Positions 4,988-5,765 of a DNA stretch of 5,765 bases are shown piece after piece. The stretch comes from an uncultured Collinsella sp. Lineage in GTDB: Bacteria; Actinomycetota; Coriobacteriia; Coriobacteriales; Coriobacteriaceae. The DNA is taken from NCBI GenBank assembly GCA_900556285.1, contig USOF01000096.1, forward strand, positions 1-5,765. The letters run 5' to 3'. A program made the position numbers and the translations under genes. Below the pieces are notes generated by a model that saw only the letters and a program-made list of their open reading frames with translations, was not told where the DNA came from and did no database searches. Numbering within the stretch: the first letter of the stretch is position 1; each line of letters starts with the position of its first letter.

Positions 4988-5765
4988 ATGAGTCTGATTG
5001 ATGATCTGGTCAAACTCGAGGAAGAGGCCAAGGAGCTTGTCGCAGGCGCCGACGACGCCGCAAAGCTCGAGGCCGCGCGCGTTGAGCTGCTCGGCCGCAA
5101 GGGCCGCATCACCGGCCTGATGCGCATGATGGGCAAGATCTCTCCCGAGGAGCGCCCCGTTTTGGGCAAGCGAGCCAACGAGATGCGTCGCATGGCCGAG
5201 ATGCTGTTGGACAACCGCACCCAGCAGCTCAAGCGCGCCGCCATTCGCGAGCTTATGGCGACCGAGGCAGTGGACATCACCCTGCCGGGCGCCCGCCCCA
5301 AAATCGGCCACCAGCACCTCATCAACCAGATCATCGAGGAGATCGAGGACGTCTTCTGCGGCATCGGCTACACCGTGGAGACCGGCCCGCAGGTCGAGAG
5401 CAGCTGGTATAACTTCACCGCGCTGAACGCCCCGCTGGACCACCCCAGCCGTTCCGCCCGCGACACCTTCTACGTGAAGGACAACGCTCCCGGCACCGCC
5501 GCCCATCCCGAGCAGCATGCCCATGGCGAGTCCGACGTGCTGCTGCGCACCCAGACCTCTGGCGTCCAGATCCACACCATGGAGTCCCAGAAGCCTCCTA
5601 TCTACATGATCGCCCCCGGCCGCGTGTACCGTCCCGATACGGCGGACGCCTGCCATCTGCCGCAGTTCCATCAGGTAGAGGGCCTGGTCGTTGACAAGGG
5701 AATCACCTTTGGCGACCTCAAGGGCACGCTCGACTACTTTGTTAAGTGCATGTTTGGCGAGGACC
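4988..5765 (+). CDS. pheS: Phenylalanyl-tRNA synthetase alpha subunit, 3'-truncated by window end
   Basis: The catalytic subunit of the heterotetrameric PheRS, which charges tRNA-Phe with phenylalanine. 259 codons are present and the frame is open to the window edge; full-length proteins are usually about 330-350 residues, so class II motif 3 is missing. Residues 1-90 form the charged, helical tRNA-binding arm. Motif 1 follows as GHQHLINQIIEEIEDVF (107-123), then GPQVESSWYNFTALNAPLDHPSR (133-155). Motif 2 runs from LLRTQTSGVQ (185-194) through APGRVYRPD (209-217) to FHQVEGLVVD (227-236). Q229 and E231 correspond to the phenylalanine-contacting Q and E of other PheS proteins. Between DTFYV and LLRT lies a stretch of about 21 residues (164-184, containing H173, H177 and H179), roughly 17 longer than in E. 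coli PheS. The ATG follows AGGGA (4979-4983) by four bases. Expression is governed by the T-box upstream. pheT is expected next, outside the window. Confidence 0.96.
   Translation, partial: MSLIDDLVKLEEEAKELVAGADDAAKLEAARVELLGRKGRITGLMRMMGKISPEERPVLGKRANEMRRMAEMLLDNRTQQLKRAAIRELMATEAVDITLPGARPKIGHQHLINQIIEEIEDVFCGIGYTVETGPQVESSWYNFTALNAPLDHPSRSARDTFYVKDNAPGTAAHPEQHAHGESDVLLRTQTSGVQIHTMESQKPPIYMIAPGRVYRPDTADACHLPQFHQVEGLVVDKGITFGDLKGTLDYFVKCMFGED

Noticed and set aside
4943..5671. Minus-strand open frames opposite pheS (4943-5671 and 4465-5364)
   Set aside because: Both lie antisense to a clear PheS, and one also crosses the T-box. Neither has a recognisable domain.

Overview
The window is GC-rich (roughly 60% by eye) chromosomal DNA from a high-GC Gram-positive bacterium. 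A gut actinobacterium of the class Coriobacteriia, such as Collinsella, fits best. The reasons are the DUF4012 protein, the GC-biased codon use, and a transcriptional (terminator/antiterminator) T-box in front of pheS. The taxonomic call is an inference from style, not from a marker gene. The first 48 bases are not genomic: they are an Illumina Nextera i7 adapter left on a contig end, so biological sequence starts at base 49.

Layout: (1) 1-48, sequencing adapter. (2) 49-1386 (+), the C-terminal 445 residues of a DUF4012 protein cut off by the contig end. (3) 1424-1457, a perfect 11-bp hairpin with a T-rich tail, ending two bases before the ribosome binding site of the next gene. (4) 1470-2801 (+), glmM, phosphoglucosamine mutase. 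(5) 2837-2878, a terminator between converging genes. (6) 2901-4484 (-), an M32-family metallocarboxypeptidase with an unusual lysine-rich N-terminal extension. (7) 4485-4987, a 503-base divergent intergenic region holding a promoter, a full T-box riboswitch with a Phe (UUC) specifier, its terminator, and a second large hairpin. (8) 4988-5765 (+), the start of pheS, the phenylalanyl-tRNA synthetase alpha subunit, running off the window end.

How the parts work together: glmM makes glucosamine-1-phosphate for peptidoglycan and other envelope amino sugars, and the DUF4012 protein upstream is probably an envelope protein of unknown function. The M32 peptidase trims peptides in the cytoplasm and is transcribed toward glmM. 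pheS (presumably followed by pheT outside the window) is controlled by uncharged tRNA-Phe through the T-box. These are mostly ordinary housekeeping genes. I see no mobile element, CRISPR array, defence cassette or plainly novel system. The most useful observations are the adapter contamination that creates a false N-terminus, the details of the T-box leader and its extra downstream hairpin, the hairpin abutting the glmM start, and lineage-specific additions in the peptidase and in PheS.
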